This document shows positions 63,911 through 64,000 of a DNA stretch of 64,000 nt, one piece after another; the first letter of the stretch is position 1; each line of letters opens with the position of its first letter. The position numbers were made by a program, and so were the translations under genes. Source of the DNA: Fodinibius roseus (GTDB taxonomy: Bacteria; Bacteroidota; Rhodothermia; Balneolales; Balneolaceae); NCBI RefSeq assembly GCF_900129315.1, contig NZ_FQUS01000004.1:206950-270949 (forward strand). The letters run 5' to 3'. Below the pieces are notes generated by a model that saw only the letters and a program-made list of their open reading frames with translations, did not search any database and was not told the origin of the DNA.

Positions 63911-64000
63911 AAGGGAGCAGGAGGGGACCTACGCTTCCGCCCTGAGGGCAGTACCATCGGCGCTGAGCAGGGTCACGGCCGTGTTCGGGATGGGAACGGG
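63911..64000 (-). rRNA. rrf: 5S ribosomal RNA, 3' part (gene runs off the window)
   Basis: Read on the minus strand, the last 90 bases contain CCCATCCCGAACACGGCCG, then CAGCGCCGATGGTACTGCC and GCGTAGGTCCCCTCCTGC. These are conserved 5S rRNA segments from loop B/C to helix IV-V. The 5' 25-30 bases lie beyond the window edge. The rest of an rRNA operon is expected upstream on this strand, outside the window. Confidence 0.92.

Overview
The window reads as the chromosome of a free-living, probably salt-tolerant member of the Bacteroidota/Rhodothermota/Balneolota group; a Balneolaceae-type genome (Fodinibius-like) is my best guess. Support: a type IX secretion C-terminal domain of the NYPNPF style (14048-17212), a TonB-dependent receptor paired with a DUF4249 lipoprotein, GWxTD and DUF4199 proteins, formylglycine sulfatases, acidic secreted proteins and moderate GC. 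No phage, CRISPR array or complete insertion sequence was found. The right edge carries the 3' part of a 5S rRNA gene on the minus strand.

Layout: 1-3.5 kb, fadE (partial) with a TetR regulator, then a thioredoxin-like/pdxH/trmB operon. 3.8-12.3 kb, a radical SAM enzyme, two paralogous lipoproteins, an aldehyde dehydrogenase, a secreted PQQ-type sugar dehydrogenase, a MATE remnant and a class III aminotransferase. 12.7-23.5 kb, a DUF1080 protein, a 1054-residue BNR/T9SS protein, a UbiA-like prenyltransferase, pyruvate kinase, a GWxTD lipoprotein and a cupin. 23.8-29.8 kb, a complete FixABCX-type electron-transfer set (etfB, etfA, fixC, fixX), thpR, acyP and oxyR. 30-35.3 kb, a TerC gene in line with a small membrane protein, a metallo-beta-lactamase exonuclease, a ligase-like protein and a HhH-GPD glycosylase-like protein. 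36.5-44 kb, an L-fuconate pathway with two sulfatases and an unusual Nramp-like transporter. 44.3-48.6 kb, an asparagine-synthetase-like, radical SAM and FAD-halogenase-like cluster. 48.8-55.1 kb, an aldo/keto reductase, a FAH hydrolase, a tiny zinc-ribbon protein and the DUF4249/TonB pair. 55.5-61.1 kb, an eight-gene accA-to-epimerase operon. 61.4-64 kb, a Dpm1-like glycosyltransferase, tgt and the 5S end.

How genes work together: fadE and FixABCX point to beta-oxidation feeding electrons to quinone (and possibly ferredoxin). Sulfatases, L-fuconate dehydratase, an SDR and a FAH hydrolase together suggest oxidative L-fucose use, as on sulfated fucans, giving pyruvate and lactate.

The most unusual signal is the 30-35.3 kb operon. 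Its exonuclease keeps every metal ligand, but its ligase-like partner has lost the adenylated lysine of motif I and its glycosylase-like partner has lost the catalytic aspartate. A heptanucleotide repeat runs into the last gene's start codon. This looks like a DNA-end-processing set built on pseudoenzymes. Also notable are a family of about 140-bp elements with terminal inverted repeats (at least seven copies, two of them inside operons), and an in-frame amber codon followed by a protein-like 41-residue tail in the halogenase-like gene.
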